Shown: positions 42,762 through 51,851, numbered from the stretch's first letter. The stretch is 64,000 nucleotides of DNA from Kitasatospora sp. NBC_01266 (GCF_036242395.1 NZ_CP108458.1:2294001-2358000), one strand, 5' to 3'. Numbers and translations: made by a program. The notes: a model not told the origin generated them from the sequence alone.

Positions 42762-44126
42762 ATGGCCACCAGAAAGCCCCCGAAGGCCCTGCTCATCAGC
42801 GTCGCGCTCACCCTCCTGGTCGCCGTCGCGATCGTGCTCATCAGCCGGTCGTCCGAGACCGAGCCCGCCGCGGCACCACCGGCCACAGCAGCGCCGACCG
42901 ACGGTTCCTCGGGCGACGATCCCTCCATCGCACCAGCTCCGGACAACCGCCCCACCCTGACGTTCAGCAGCCTGGACGGCCCGGTGACGCCGGCCGAGAT
43001 CGCGTCGTTCACGTCCTACATCGAGACCCTCACGCCGTCGCCCGACAACGACGGCAACGCGTGGGCGCAGGGTCACAGCGGCGAGGACGTCAAGGCGATG
43101 GGCCTGGTCTACGAGGTCTCCGGCAACCGGGCGGTCCTGGACCGGATGATCGACTTCTGCGACACCGTGCTGTCCGAGCGGGACGACCTGGCGCCCGCCC
43201 CGGTCGGGCAGCACGTGCTCTGGACCGGCAGGATCGATCCCGCCTGGCCCGCCAAAACCAACGCCAAGCCCATCATCACCGGCGGTGAACAGGGCGACCC
43301 GGTGGGGCATCTGGCCGACTGCGCCCGGCTGATCCTGCAGACGCCCGCCATCTGGAAGCTGCCCGTGACGATCGGCGACCCGCACGGCTACGGCGCCACC
43401 TACCTGGACCGCGCGAAGAAGTTCGTCGCGGAGGCCGACACCGCCGTCGACGGGCACATCCTGGCCCGGCTGCTGGACCTCTCGCACGGCAACCGGCAGT
43501 ACTTCGCGGCGGACTCGCCCTACAAGGGCGGCCAACCGGTGCCGTGGAACCAGCAGATGATGTTCGACTACGGCTTCCAGAACCTGGCGATCGACCACCA
43601 GATCCTGGGCGACGACCCGACGCGGGTGAGCAAGTACGACAACCTCGTGCAGACCAGCATCGACTGGTTCTTCGCGGATACGAAGCCGTACACCGACAAG
43701 GCGGGCAACACGGCCTACGACTGGTACTACGCCCCGTCGGCCGGTGCGAAGCCGACCGGCGACAAGGAGGACAACAACCACGGCAGCCTGGACTGCGCGG
43801 GCCTCTACCGGGCGTACCTGTCCGGCCGGTACCACATCACCCCGGCGATGCTGGCCCCGATCGCGAACACCTTCGTGGACGTGATGGCCACCGGGCACGA
43901 CCACTACGCGGGCCGCATCGACGGCAGCACCGGCGTGGGGAACGGCTCCGCCACCCACTACGCGCGCAGCGGGTGGCTGCTGATGACCGAATTCCGGCCC
44001 AACGCGTACCAGCAGCTGGTGACCGCCAACTTCCCGCGGAAGACGACCACGGCGGACGACCAGTTCTCCCGCGTCCTGATGCTGCGGAGCCGGCGCGACA
44101 AGCAGCAGGTGAGCCCCACGCCCTGA
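42762..44126 (+). CDS. Membrane-anchored exported hypothetical protein
   Basis: 454 residues. An N-terminal membrane anchor (ALLISVALTLLVAVAIVLIS, residues 9-28) is followed by an Ala/Pro/Thr linker and a large extracellular domain rich in Trp, His and Asp (WAQGHSGEDVKAMGLVYEVS, QHVLWTGRIDPAWP, SLDCAGLYRAYLSGRYHI). The paired-helix pattern suggests an alpha/alpha-barrel as in six-hairpin glycosidases, but no family signature is certain. Encoded alone. Confidence 0.6.
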   Translation: MATRKPPKALLISVALTLLVAVAIVLISRSSETEPAAAPPATAAPTDGSSGDDPSIAPAPDNRPTLTFSSLDGPVTPAEIASFTSYIETLTPSPDNDGNAWAQGHSGEDVKAMGLVYEVSGNRAVLDRMIDFCDTVLSERDDLAPAPVGQHVLWTGRIDPAWPAKTNAKPIITGGEQGDPVGHLADCARLILQTPAIWKLPVTIGDPHGYGATYLDRAKKFVAEADTAVDGHILARLLDLSHGNRQYFAADSPYKGGQPVPWNQQMMFDYGFQNLAIDHQILGDDPTRVSKYDNLVQTSIDWFFADTKPYTDKAGNTAYDWYYAPSAGAKPTGDKEDNNHGSLDCAGLYRAYLSGRYHITPAMLAPIANTFVDVMATGHDHYAGRIDGSTGVGNGSATHYARSGWLLMTEFRPNAYQQLVTANFPRKTTTADDQFSRVLMLRSRRDKQQVSPTP

Positions 44127-44291
44127 GCAAGTGGTCTGCTGCGGCCAGGCCTTGAAGGCAGAGCAGGTGACCCGCGTCGGCGGCCCCGCCGGAATGATCA
44201 CGGACCCGCGCGTTGTTGGAGCCCGACGGGGGTCGGGACAGCCGTCGGCCACCGGTCCAAGGCCAGCCGCACGACCTCACGGAGGCCCGGC

Positions 44292-45725
44292 GTGATCGAC
44301 GCACGTCAGCGCAACACCGCCCTGCTCGTTGCCGGTTGCTTCTTCATGGAGAACCTCGACGGCACCATCGTCGTCACCGCGGCCCCGGACATCGGCAGGT
44401 CGCTGGCGGTGTCGGCGACCGCCGTCGGCGTGCTGGTCACCGCCTACGTGCTGACCCTCGCCGTGCTGATACCGCTCAGCGGCTGGCTGACCCACCGCTA
44501 CGGCAACCGCAAGGTGTTCCTCTCCGCGATCGCCGTCTTCACCCTGGCCTCGCTGGGCTGCGCCGCCAGTGACAGCCTCGCCGAACTGGTCGCGCTGCGC
44601 GTCCTGCAGGCGGCCGGCGGCGCGATGATGGTGCCGGTGGGCCGGCTGATCGTGGTGGCCAGGGCCGAGAAGCAGGACCTGATGCGGGCGATCTCCTACA
44701 CCGTCTGGCCCGGCCTGCTGGCCCCCGTGATCGCCCCGCTCGCCGGTGGGCTGCTCACCACCTACGCCTCCTGGCACTGGCTGTTCCTGATCAACATCCC
44801 GCTCGGCATCGTGGCGTTCGGCGTGGCCTGGCGGCTGATCGAGAACACCGGGGCCGGCACCCCGCCGCCGCTGGACTGGGTCGGCGTCCTGCTGACCTGC
44901 ACCGGCCTGGCCGGGGTCACCTACACCGCCGACCTCGTCGCGCAGGGCACCGCGCCCTGGATCACGGTCACCGCCTGCGCCGCCGGCTCGTTCGCCCTGC
45001 TCGGCGCGGCGGTGTGGCACCTGCTGCGCACCCCGTACCCGCTGGTCGCCCTGCGGACGCTGCGCGTTGCCACCTTCCGGGCCGCCCAACTGGGCGGGTT
45101 CCTGTTCTGGCTGGTGGTCGGCGCGGTGCCGTTCCTGCTGCCGCTGATGTTCCAGACCGCGTTCGGGTGGAGTGCCGTCAAGTCCGGTGCCCTGGTGCTC
45201 TGCGTCTTCGTCGGCAACGTCGGCATCAAGCCCGCCACCATCCCGCTGACCAACCGCTTCGGCTTCAAGCCGCTGCTGGTCGCCGCCACCCTCGCGGTCG
45301 CCCTCAGCACGGTGGGCCTGGGCCTGACCACCGCCGCCACCGCGCTGCCGGTCATCGTCGTGCTGGCCCTGATCAGCGGCGTCGCCCGCTCGGTCGCGCT
45401 CTCCTCGTACAGCAACATCACCTTCAGCGACATCGCTCCGGCCCAACTGCGCGACGCCAACACGCTGGGCGCCACCACCACCCAGCTCGCCGCCGGCCTC
45501 GCCATCGCCGTCGCCACGGTGGCCCTGCGCCTCGGCGGCCCGCTCGGCCGCCTGCTGCCCGGCCCGCAGACCGGCAGCACCGCCTACACCGTGGCGTTCG
45601 GCCTGCTGGCACTGGCCGCGCTCGCCGCCACCGTCTCGGCCCTGCGGCTGAGTTCGCAGGCCGGCGACACCGTCCGCTCGTCCCGCCCGGCGGCAGCGGC
45701 GGTGCCGGCGGCGCCCGGCGACTAG
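44292..45725 (+). CDS. DHA2-type MFS drug exporter
   Basis: 477 residues with 14 predicted membrane spans, as for EmrB/QacA exporters. Motifs LDGTIVVTAAPDIGRSL, GWLTHRYGNRKVFLSAIAV (motif A), LRVLQAAGGAMMVPVGRL (motif C region) are present. GGAGG is 7 nt before the GTG. Proton-driven export of drug-like or natural-product compounds is expected. Gene stands alone; regulator not adjacent. Confidence 0.87.
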   Translation: MIDARQRNTALLVAGCFFMENLDGTIVVTAAPDIGRSLAVSATAVGVLVTAYVLTLAVLIPLSGWLTHRYGNRKVFLSAIAVFTLASLGCAASDSLAELVALRVLQAAGGAMMVPVGRLIVVARAEKQDLMRAISYTVWPGLLAPVIAPLAGGLLTTYASWHWLFLINIPLGIVAFGVAWRLIENTGAGTPPPLDWVGVLLTCTGLAGVTYTADLVAQGTAPWITVTACAAGSFALLGAAVWHLLRTPYPLVALRTLRVATFRAAQLGGFLFWLVVGAVPFLLPLMFQTAFGWSAVKSGALVLCVFVGNVGIKPATIPLTNRFGFKPLLVAATLAVALSTVGLGLTTAATALPVIVVLALISGVARSVALSSYSNITFSDIAPAQLRDANTLGATTTQLAAGLAIAVATVALRLGGPLGRLLPGPQTGSTAYTVAFGLLALAALAATVSALRLSSQAGDTVRSSRPAAAAVPAAPGD

Positions 45726-45770
45726 GCCGGGCGGCGAGAGTGCCCGCGCGAGGGGATCAGCGCAGTGCGC

Positions 45771-46562
45771 TCAGTTCGGGTCGCGGTTGAACCGCGCCGT
45801 CGACCATCGGTAGCCGAGCGCGGTCAGGCCGAGGCACCAGGCGATCGCGATCCACCAGTTGTTGCCGATGTGGGTGCCGAGCAGCAGGCCGCGCAGGGTC
45901 TCGATGGCCGGTGTGAACGGCTGGTACTCGGCGATCGGCCGGAACCAGCCCGGCATCGTGCCGGCCGGGATGAAGGCACTGGAGATGAGCGGGAGGAGGA
46001 TCAGCGGCTGTGCGCTGTTGGCGGCCGCCTCGGCGTTCGGGCTGGCCATCCCGATGCCGACCGCGATCCAGGTGAACGCCAGGGCGAACAGCACGACCAG
46101 CCCGAACGCCGCGAGCCAGTCCAAGGCCGTGGCGTCCGTGGGCCGGAAGCCGATGGCCACGGCGACCGCCCCGACCACGACCACGCTGGCGACGCACTGC
46201 AGCACGCTGCCGACGACGTGCCCGATGATCACGGAGCCGCGATGGATCGCCAGCGTACGGAAGCGGGCTATGAGGCCCTCGCTCATGTCCATGGAGATGT
46301 GCACCGCGGCCCCGATCACAGTGCTGCCGATGGTCATCATCAGAATGCCCGGGACGATGTAGGCGATGTACTCGGAGCGGTCGGCGCCGCCTCCGCCGAT
46401 GCCCGCGCTCATCACGTCACCGAAGATGTAGACGAAGAGCAGCAGCAGCACGATCGGCGCGAGCAGCAGGTTCAGGGTCCCGGACGGGTAGCGCCGCGCG
46501 TGCAGCAGGTTGCGGCGCAGCATCGTGTTCGAGTCGCGGACGGCGACGGAGAGGGCGCTCAT
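45771..46562 (-). CDS. ABC-2 type transporter permease
   Basis: 263 residues with six membrane spans and the ABC-2 signature (PGILMMTIGSTVIGAAVHIS, SAFIPAGTMPGWFRPIAEYQ, FTPAIETLRGLLLG). The ATG overlaps the stop of the ATP-binding gene (ATGA). It is the last gene of the PadR-DUF1048-ATPase-permease operon and forms the exporter pore. Substrate unknown; such systems often export drugs or lantibiotic-like compounds. Confidence 0.9.
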   Translation of the reverse strand: MSALSVAVRDSNTMLRRNLLHARRYPSGTLNLLLAPIVLLLLFVYIFGDVMSAGIGGGGADRSEYIAYIVPGILMMTIGSTVIGAAVHISMDMSEGLIARFRTLAIHRGSVIIGHVVGSVLQCVASVVVVGAVAVAIGFRPTDATALDWLAAFGLVVLFALAFTWIAVGIGMASPNAEAAANSAQPLILLPLISSAFIPAGTMPGWFRPIAEYQPFTPAIETLRGLLLGTHIGNNWWIAIAWCLGLTALGYRWSTARFNRDPN

Positions 46563-47560
46563 CGGACGTTCCCCTTCGGCTGGTTGGGGACGTCGGACGG
46601 GCCGGTGAGGGCGAAGAACACGTCGTCGAGGTCGGGGCTGTGCACGGTCAGCTCGTCCGCCTCGACGCCGACCGTGTCCAGCCGGTCGAGGATGGCGCGC
46701 AGCTCGCGCTGGCTGCCGTCGCTGGGGATCTGCAGCGCCAGCGCCTCGTCGTCCCGGGTCACCTCGCGCAGCGCGCAGGCAGCCGACTGGTACGCGGACG
46801 GGTCGGTGAAGCGCAGCCGCACGTGCCCGCCGGGGATGAGCCGCTTCAGCTCCTCGGCGCTCCCCTCGGCGGCGACCCTGCCGTCGTCGAGCACGGCGAT
46901 GCGGTCGGCGAGTTCGTCGGCTTCGTCCAGGTACTGGGTGGTGAGGAAGACGGTGACGCCGCCGGTGACGAGTTCGCGGATGATCTGCCACATGTGGTGG
47001 CGGCTGCGCGGGTCGAGGCCGGTGGTCGGCTCGTCGAGGAAGATGATCCGCGGGTCGCCGACCAGGGTCATGGCGAGGTCGAGACGCCGCTTCATGCCGC
47101 CGGAGTAGGTGGCGGCGGGCTTCTTCGCGGCCTCCACCAGGTCGAAGCGCGCCAGCAGTTCGGCGGTGACCCGACGGCCCTCGCGCTTGGACAGGTGGTG
47201 CAGGTCCGCCAGCAGGAGCATGTTCTCCTCGCCGGTGATCAGGCCGTCGACGGCGGAGAACTGTCCGGTGACACCGATCGCGGCGCGCACGGCCTGCGGG
47301 TCGGCGGCGATGTCGTGGCCCGCGACCTGGGCATGGCCGCCGTCGGCGGTGATGAGGGTGGAGAGGATCTTCACGGCGGTGGTCTTGCCGGCGCCGTTCG
47401 GCCCGAGCAGCGCGAACACGGACCCGGCCGGGATGTACAGGTCGATGCCGTCGAGGACGGTCTTCTCGCCGTAGGACTTGCGCAGACCGACGGCGGAGAT
47501 GGCGGCCGGCGACGGATGACCGCCGCTCTTCCTGGATGTGGGCATGACAGATAAGGGCAT
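46559..47560 (-). CDS. ABC transporter ATP-binding protein (drug-resistance type)
   Basis: 333 residues. Walker A is GPNGAGKTTAVKILSTL, signature YSGGMKRRLDLAMTL, Walker B IIFLDEPTTGLDPRSR, all typical of DrrA-like proteins with a C-terminal extension (DUF4162-like VRLRFTDPSAY). GGGAGAG is 5-6 nt before the ATG at 47560. It drives the permease encoded next. An array of TTCGAA-type repeats lies just upstream. Confidence 0.9.
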   Translation of the reverse strand: MPLSVMPTSRKSGGHPSPAAISAVGLRKSYGEKTVLDGIDLYIPAGSVFALLGPNGAGKTTAVKILSTLITADGGHAQVAGHDIAADPQAVRAAIGVTGQFSAVDGLITGEENMLLLADLHHLSKREGRRVTAELLARFDLVEAAKKPAATYSGGMKRRLDLAMTLVGDPRIIFLDEPTTGLDPRSRHHMWQIIRELVTGGVTVFLTTQYLDEADELADRIAVLDDGRVAAEGSAEELKRLIPGGHVRLRFTDPSAYQSAACALREVTRDDEALALQIPSDGSQRELRAILDRLDTVGVEADELTVHSPDLDDVFFALTGPSDVPNQPKGNVR

Positions 47561-47570
47561 GGAGCTCTCC

Positions 47571-47612
47571 CGTTCGAAGGCTTTCAAGGGCTTTCGAAGG
47601 CTTTCGAAAGCT
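47571..47612. repeat. TTCGAA repeat array before the ATPase gene
   Basis: Copies of ctttcgaagg, ctttcaaggg and ctttcgaaag recur about every 10-11 bp, ending in the palindrome gctttcgaaagc (47600-47611). It fills the 77-bp spacer between the DUF1048 and ATPase genes. It may be an operator array or a translational control element. Confidence 0.6.
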
Positions 47613-47637
47613 GAAGTGACTGGGGTCGCGCGGGTCT

Positions 47638-48006
47638 TCAGGACACCTCGGCCTCGGCGCGCGCGAGGTCGTCGGTCAGCCGCTTCCGCGCACGGGCGGG
47701 AACGTAGCCACCCTCCGAGTAGTTCTGGGCGAACGCCTCGACGAACTCCGCCGGGTCTTCCCCGACGATCTCGCGGATCGGCGTTCCGTCCGCCGCCGCC
47801 TGCTCGAACAGGTCGGCGAGGTCTTCGAACATCGACGCGTTGCTCTCGCCGTCCGTCGGCACGAAGTGCATCAGGTGCCGCTCGATCGCCTCGACCGCCG
47901 CGCGGTGGTTCGCGGGAAGCTCCTTGACCCGCGCCTTGTATGCCCTCCAGCGCTTCTTGGGCCCGATCACCTTCGAGATGAAGCCGCTCTTTTCGACATC
48001 GGACAT
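47638..48006 (-). CDS. DUF1048 protein
   Basis: 122 residues, MSDVEKSGFISKVIGPKKRW at the start, then KARVKELPANHRAAVEAIERHLM, the DUF1048 core. The ATG is next to the PadR stop; a GTG at 48012 in a GTGA overlap is an alternative. PadR-DUF1048 pairs commonly precede ABC exporters. The protein may modulate PadR or the exporter. Confidence 0.82.
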   Translation of the reverse strand: MSDVEKSGFISKVIGPKKRWRAYKARVKELPANHRAAVEAIERHLMHFVPTDGESNASMFEDLADLFEQAAADGTPIREIVGEDPAEFVEAFAQNYSEGGYVPARARKRLTDDLARAEAEVS

Positions 48007-48008
48007 GG

Positions 48009-48338
48009 TCACGCGCCCCCTTCGCGGAGCTGTTCCAGTCGTTCCGTGAGGAAGCTCCACGTCCTCCAGAACTCTTCGAGGTACTCCCGCCCCTGAGCAT
48101 TGAGGGAGTGCACCTTGCGTGGCGGCCCCTTCTCGGAGGGGACCTTCGCCACGTCGACGAGGCCGCGCTTCTCGATCCTGACGAGCAGCGCGTAGATGGT
48201 CCCTTCGGCGATGTCGGAGAACCCCTGCTCCCGCAGCCGCGCCGTGATCTCGTAGCCGTAGGCGGGCCGGCCGGCCAGGGACGCCAGAATGATGCCCTCC
48301 AGCGTGCCCTTGAGCATCTCCGTCTCCAGCTTGGTCAT
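48009..48338 (-). CDS. PadR-family transcriptional regulator
   Basis: 109 residues, MTKLETEMLKGTLEGIILAS with the winged helix AYGYEITARLREQGFSDIAE, GTIYALLVRIEKRGLVDVAK. AAGGAGGT is 5-6 nt before the ATG. It heads the exporter operon. The promoter region has a 13-bp direct repeat, its probable site, so the operon is probably self-repressed and relieved by the exported compound. Confidence 0.9.
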   Translation of the reverse strand: MTKLETEMLKGTLEGIILASLAGRPAYGYEITARLREQGFSDIAEGTIYALLVRIEKRGLVDVAKVPSEKGPPRKVHSLNAQGREYLEEFWRTWSFLTERLEQLREGGA

Positions 48339-48371
48339 GGAACACCTCCTTCCCGAGCTATTCAGTGTCAT

Positions 48372-48407
48372 TGACTACCGGTACACCGTAACGCTGACTA
48401 CCGGTAC
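48372..48407. promoter_or_regulatory. Direct repeat, candidate PadR operator
   Basis: tgactaccggtac occurs at 48372-48384 and 48395-48407 (perfect, 23 bp apart, two helical turns). Each copy contains the palindrome accggt. It lies 34 bp upstream of the PadR gene. Confidence 0.65.
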
Positions 48408-48487
48408 TTAGCAAGACGGAATAGCGAAGGGTCGACCGACGCCCCGCGGGAGAGAGTTACCCCTCTGATGGTCTGTTGTGTTTACTC

Positions 48488-48516
48488 TTGTGGGTTGTTG
48501 ATTGGTGCAATATCGT
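48488..48516 (+). promoter_or_regulatory. Promoter in AT-rich upstream region
   Basis: TTGTGG (48488-48493) and TATCGT (48511-48516), 17 bp apart, lie in an unusually AT-rich 50-bp stretch about 165 bp before the alpha-galactosidase start. Confidence 0.4.
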
Positions 48517-48680
48517 ATGGCACCACCGTCGAGGCCCGGACGCCCAGCGTCTCCCCCCACACCAGCGCCTCGCCGACGGCAGCTCTCCCAAAGCTCCGAG
48601 CCGCACGCCCCCACCAGCCGTGGCCAGCCCGCCCTCCGGGCGACCCCTGCCCCGGCATCCACCCTTCGGGAAGCCCCCAC

Positions 48681-50780
48681 ATGCGAACATCCCCGCCTCG
48701 CGTCGCCGGCCTGCTGGCCGCCATGGCCCTGGCCGTCTCCGGCCTCGGCGCGACCTCCCTCGCCACCGCTGCCCCGGCCGCCGCCCTCGGCAACGGCAAC
48801 GCCCTGACCCCGCCCATGGGTTGGAACTCCTGGAACAGCCTGGGCCCGTCCGTCAACGAGACCGAGGTCAAGCAGACCATCGACTTCATGTCGTCCAACG
48901 GCCTGGCGCAGGCCGGCTACAACACCGTCACCATCGACGACGGCTGGTCGCTGCGTCACCGTGACGGCCAGACCACGGACTTCGTGAAGAACTCCGACAA
49001 CGGGATGCAGCTGTACGACAACAACGGCAACCCGGTCTCCGGTACCGACGGCACCGGCAACGACCCCACCAGCGGCCACCTGATCCCGGACCCGGGCAGC
49101 TTCCCCAGCCAGGTGGTCAACGGGCAGACCATGAACGGCATCCAGTACCTGGCCTGGTACGCGCACAGCAAGGGCATGAAGTTCGGGCTCTACGCCACCG
49201 ACACCTACACCACCTGCCAGGGCCACCCCGGGAGCCTGGGCCACGAGGCCACCGACGCCAACGACTTCGTCTCGTGGGGCGTCGACTTCGTGAAGTACGA
49301 CGACTGTCCGTACGGCCCGACGATCACCGGCCCCGACGGCTACAGCTACTACCCGCAGGGCGAGGGCAAGGAGCTCACCGAGTCCATCTACGCCCGCACC
49401 CAGACCTTCCAGCGGGCCCTGGACGCGGCGACCGCCGCCGCGGGCAAGCCGAAGGTCACCCTCAGCCTGTCCGCGCAGCCCGCGCACACCGGCATCCCCT
49501 ACCTGCTGAACGCCAACGACCCGGCCCGCACCGACCCGCTGATCGAGGCCGCCGGTGTCCAGCCGCACCAGGCGGCCGGGTACTACCCCACCGGAGTCTG
49601 GTGCGGCCAGGTCGCCAACATGTGCCGGATCGGCGGCGACCGGGACAGCGAGCTGGACGGCGTGCTCTACAACGGGCAGTTGCAGACCGCGCTGGCGTAC
49701 CCGGGCAACGTCCACCCGGGCAGCTGGAACGACATGGACATGATGTTCGCCGGATGGCAGGACCCCAACGGCGTCTGGGGCGTCACCGACACCTACAAGG
49801 GCGACAAGCCGTTCACCGACGACGAGTCGCGCACCGAGCTGTCGATCCTGTCGATGATGGCCGCCCCGCTGATCTCCGGCGCCGACCTGCGCGCCACCGC
49901 CGACTCGCAGCACACCGCGAACGGCTACACCTGGTCCACCGGGATCGACTCCTCCGCGCTGGCGCTGCTGAAGAACCCCGACATGATCGCCGTCGACCAG
50001 GACAGCCTCGCCAAGCCCGCCACCCTGGTCGGCAGCCCGCCCACCTCCCCGACGGCCCCGGTGATCCTCAAGCGCCAGCTCGCCAACGGCGACCTGGCCG
50101 TGGCACTGATCAACCAGGACCCGAACAACTGGGCCATGCCCAGCGCCAGTTTCGCCGCCCTCGGGCTGACCGGCTCCAGCTACAGCTACCGGGACCTGTG
50201 GACCGGAGCGACCGGCACCGCCACCGGCACCATCGGCGGCGCCTGGATCCCGGCGCACGGCGTCACGCTCCTGCGCATCGCCGGCGGAGCCATCGGCATG
50301 GGTAGCGGCGGCAGCACCGGCAACGGTGCGACGGGCATCGTCGGTGACGGCAAGTACCACGCGATCAGCGCGGGCGGCACCGGTGGCCAGGCCCTCGAAG
50401 TCCAGGGCGGCTGCTACGCCAACCTCGGCGGCAACTCCGACATCAACGCCTACCAGAGCGGCGACGCCGCCCAGCAGTGGCAGTTCACGCCCAACCCGGA
50501 CGGCACCGTGCAGATCAGCGACAACTGCTACACCGCCACCCAGTCGCACACCGTGCTGGCCGCCGGCGGCGGAGTCGGCACCGCCTATCTGCTCAACCCC
50601 ACGGCCAACAACCCCTGGCAGGAGTGGAAGGTCGCCCAGAACAGCGCCGGCACGCTGACCATCACCAACGTCGGCAACGGCCTGACCCTGGACGTCGCCG
50701 CCGCCACCGCCGGCTCGAGCGGGATGACCAACCCGGCCAACTCGGGTGCGGCCGGCCAGAGCTGGACCGTGCTGTCCTGA
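48681..50780 (+). CDS. Secreted alpha-galactosidase (GH27) with ricin-type lectin module
   Basis: 699 residues. A signal peptide of about 37 residues ends after ATAAPAAA. The GH27 barrel starts at LTPPMGWNSWNSLGP; YNTVTIDDGW and FVKYDDCPYG carry the family signature, with Asp207 as likely nucleophile, and CRIGGDRDSEL the acid/base region. A C-terminal beta-trefoil CBM13 (565-699) has three QxW motifs (QQWQF, QEWKV, QSWTV). It releases galactose from galactomannan or raffinose-type sugars outside the cell. Confidence 0.92.
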   Translation: MRTSPPRVAGLLAAMALAVSGLGATSLATAAPAAALGNGNALTPPMGWNSWNSLGPSVNETEVKQTIDFMSSNGLAQAGYNTVTIDDGWSLRHRDGQTTDFVKNSDNGMQLYDNNGNPVSGTDGTGNDPTSGHLIPDPGSFPSQVVNGQTMNGIQYLAWYAHSKGMKFGLYATDTYTTCQGHPGSLGHEATDANDFVSWGVDFVKYDDCPYGPTITGPDGYSYYPQGEGKELTESIYARTQTFQRALDAATAAAGKPKVTLSLSAQPAHTGIPYLLNANDPARTDPLIEAAGVQPHQAAGYYPTGVWCGQVANMCRIGGDRDSELDGVLYNGQLQTALAYPGNVHPGSWNDMDMMFAGWQDPNGVWGVTDTYKGDKPFTDDESRTELSILSMMAAPLISGADLRATADSQHTANGYTWSTGIDSSALALLKNPDMIAVDQDSLAKPATLVGSPPTSPTAPVILKRQLANGDLAVALINQDPNNWAMPSASFAALGLTGSSYSYRDLWTGATGTATGTIGGAWIPAHGVTLLRIAGGAIGMGSGGSTGNGATGIVGDGKYHAISAGGTGGQALEVQGGCYANLGGNSDINAYQSGDAAQQWQFTPNPDGTVQISDNCYTATQSHTVLAAGGGVGTAYLLNPTANNPWQEWKVAQNSAGTLTITNVGNGLTLDVAAATAGSSGMTNPANSGAAGQSWTVLS

Positions 50781-50845
50781 CCACCAGGCCCTGATCACCA
50801 GGCCCACATCACCAGGCCCTGACGACGCCTGACCCGACCATGGCC

Positions 50846-50878
50846 GGGCCCGGTACGGTGCGACACCGTACCGGGCCC
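50846..50878. terminator. Strong hairpin terminator
   Basis: A perfect 14-bp stem (gggcccggtacggt and complement) with a 5-nt loop, between the alpha-galactosidase and the convergent hydrolase. Confidence 0.85.
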
Positions 50879-50892
50879 TGCCGTCATCCGGG

Positions 50893-51657
50893 TCAGGTCA
50901 GGGGCACGGCGTCCCGGCCGAGGTGCCGGGCGAAGAACCGGACCGCGCTGTCGGCCTCGAACCTGGGCAACTCCTTGTGCCGGCCCGCGTTGGCGTGCAA
51001 CGTCTTCTCCGTGGAGGCGAAGGCGTCGAACAGCGCGAGGCCGGCCTCGCGCGGGATGTGCTCGTCATCCCACTGCATGGCGAACTCGATCGGGATGGTG
51101 ATCCGCTTCGCCTGCTCGGCCAGGACGTCGGGCCAGTGCTGGCCGAAGACCGCGGCGGTGATCCTGGGTTCGACCGCCACGAACGGCAGGCCGATCGCGG
51201 TGCCCATGTTGATGCCGAAGTAGCCGACCGGCCCGTCGGCGCCGATCTCCGGAAGCTGCTGGAGGGCGTCCAGGGTCGCCCGCCACTCGGGCAGCGCGAG
51301 TTCCGCCAGGTGGGCGTTGTATTGGACCACGATCGGGCCTTCCGGCTCGCCCGCCGCCCGCGCCCGGAACAGCTCGGCGATCTCCCGCTCGTCGTGCGCG
51401 GTGCGCGGCCGGTCGCCGTGACCGGGCGCGTCGATGACGGCGACGTGGAAGCCGCAGCCGGCCACCAGGCGCTGGGCCCGGCCCGCCATCGCCGGATGCT
51501 TCTTGTGGTTGCCGCCGCCGTGGCCCATCAGGACCAGGGGCGCGCGCTCGGTGGCGGATGCGGGCGACCAGAGGACGCCGGGGATCTGGCCCACCGTGAA
51601 GTCGCGCTCGACCATGCCGTTCGACGACGACTGGGCGGTGAACTGCAGAGAGTACAT
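50893..51657 (-). CDS. Alpha/beta hydrolase with Asn at the nucleophile position
   Basis: 254 residues with the oxyanion loop LVLMGHGGGNHKKHP and a dienelactone-hydrolase-like layout. The nucleophile elbow, normally G-x-S-x-G, reads GYFGINMGTAIG, with Asn150 (AAC) where Ser or Cys should be. A single base change (AGC to AAC) would explain it. His in ANAGRHKELP and acidic residues remain. The protein may be inactive, regulatory or use another mechanism. GAAAGG is 8 nt before the ATG. A uORF and hairpin precede it. Confidence 0.8.
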   Translation of the reverse strand: MYSLQFTAQSSSNGMVERDFTVGQIPGVLWSPASATERAPLVLMGHGGGNHKKHPAMAGRAQRLVAGCGFHVAVIDAPGHGDRPRTAHDEREIAELFRARAAGEPEGPIVVQYNAHLAELALPEWRATLDALQQLPEIGADGPVGYFGINMGTAIGLPFVAVEPRITAAVFGQHWPDVLAEQAKRITIPIEFAMQWDDEHIPREAGLALFDAFASTEKTLHANAGRHKELPRFEADSAVRFFARHLGRDAVPLT

Positions 51658-51671
51658 GGGGTGTTGCCTTT

Positions 51672-51701
51672 CGGGAGTGCCTTGTTGTCCAGGCGCTCCC
51701 G
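51672..51701 (-). promoter_or_regulatory. Hairpin between leader uORF and hydrolase
   Basis: cgggagtgcct (51672-51682) pairs with aggcgctcccg (51691-51701), 10 of 11 positions, with an 8-nt loop. It spans the uORF stop to hydrolase ribosome-site interval. Confidence 0.5.
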
Positions 51702-51708
51702 GCGACAG

Positions 51709-51768
51709 CTACGTCAGTCGCCCGGCCGTGACGGCAAGGCGGAGCACCCACATCGATCCAGCGTTCAT
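51709..51768 (-). CDS. Candidate 19-residue leader ORF
   Basis: ATG at 51768 lies 7 nt after AGGAGGT and reads MNAGSMWVLRLAVTAGRLT before a TAG. It ends 51 nt before the hydrolase start. The excellent ribosome site, small size and following hairpin suggest a regulatory leader. Confidence 0.5.
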   Translation of the reverse strand: MNAGSMWVLRLAVTAGRLT

Positions 51769-51851
51769 GGGTCTCACCTCCTCGGGCGGTGTCACGGTCG
51801 GCTGGAAGCTATCAGCTGACGCATCGTGTGGCCCACCCCTTTTTCCCCGCT

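Noticed and set aside
48408..50807. 800-codon frame on the minus strand across the alpha-galactosidase
   Set aside because: Low-complexity Gly/Ala/Val/Arg sequence opposite a clear GH27 protein.
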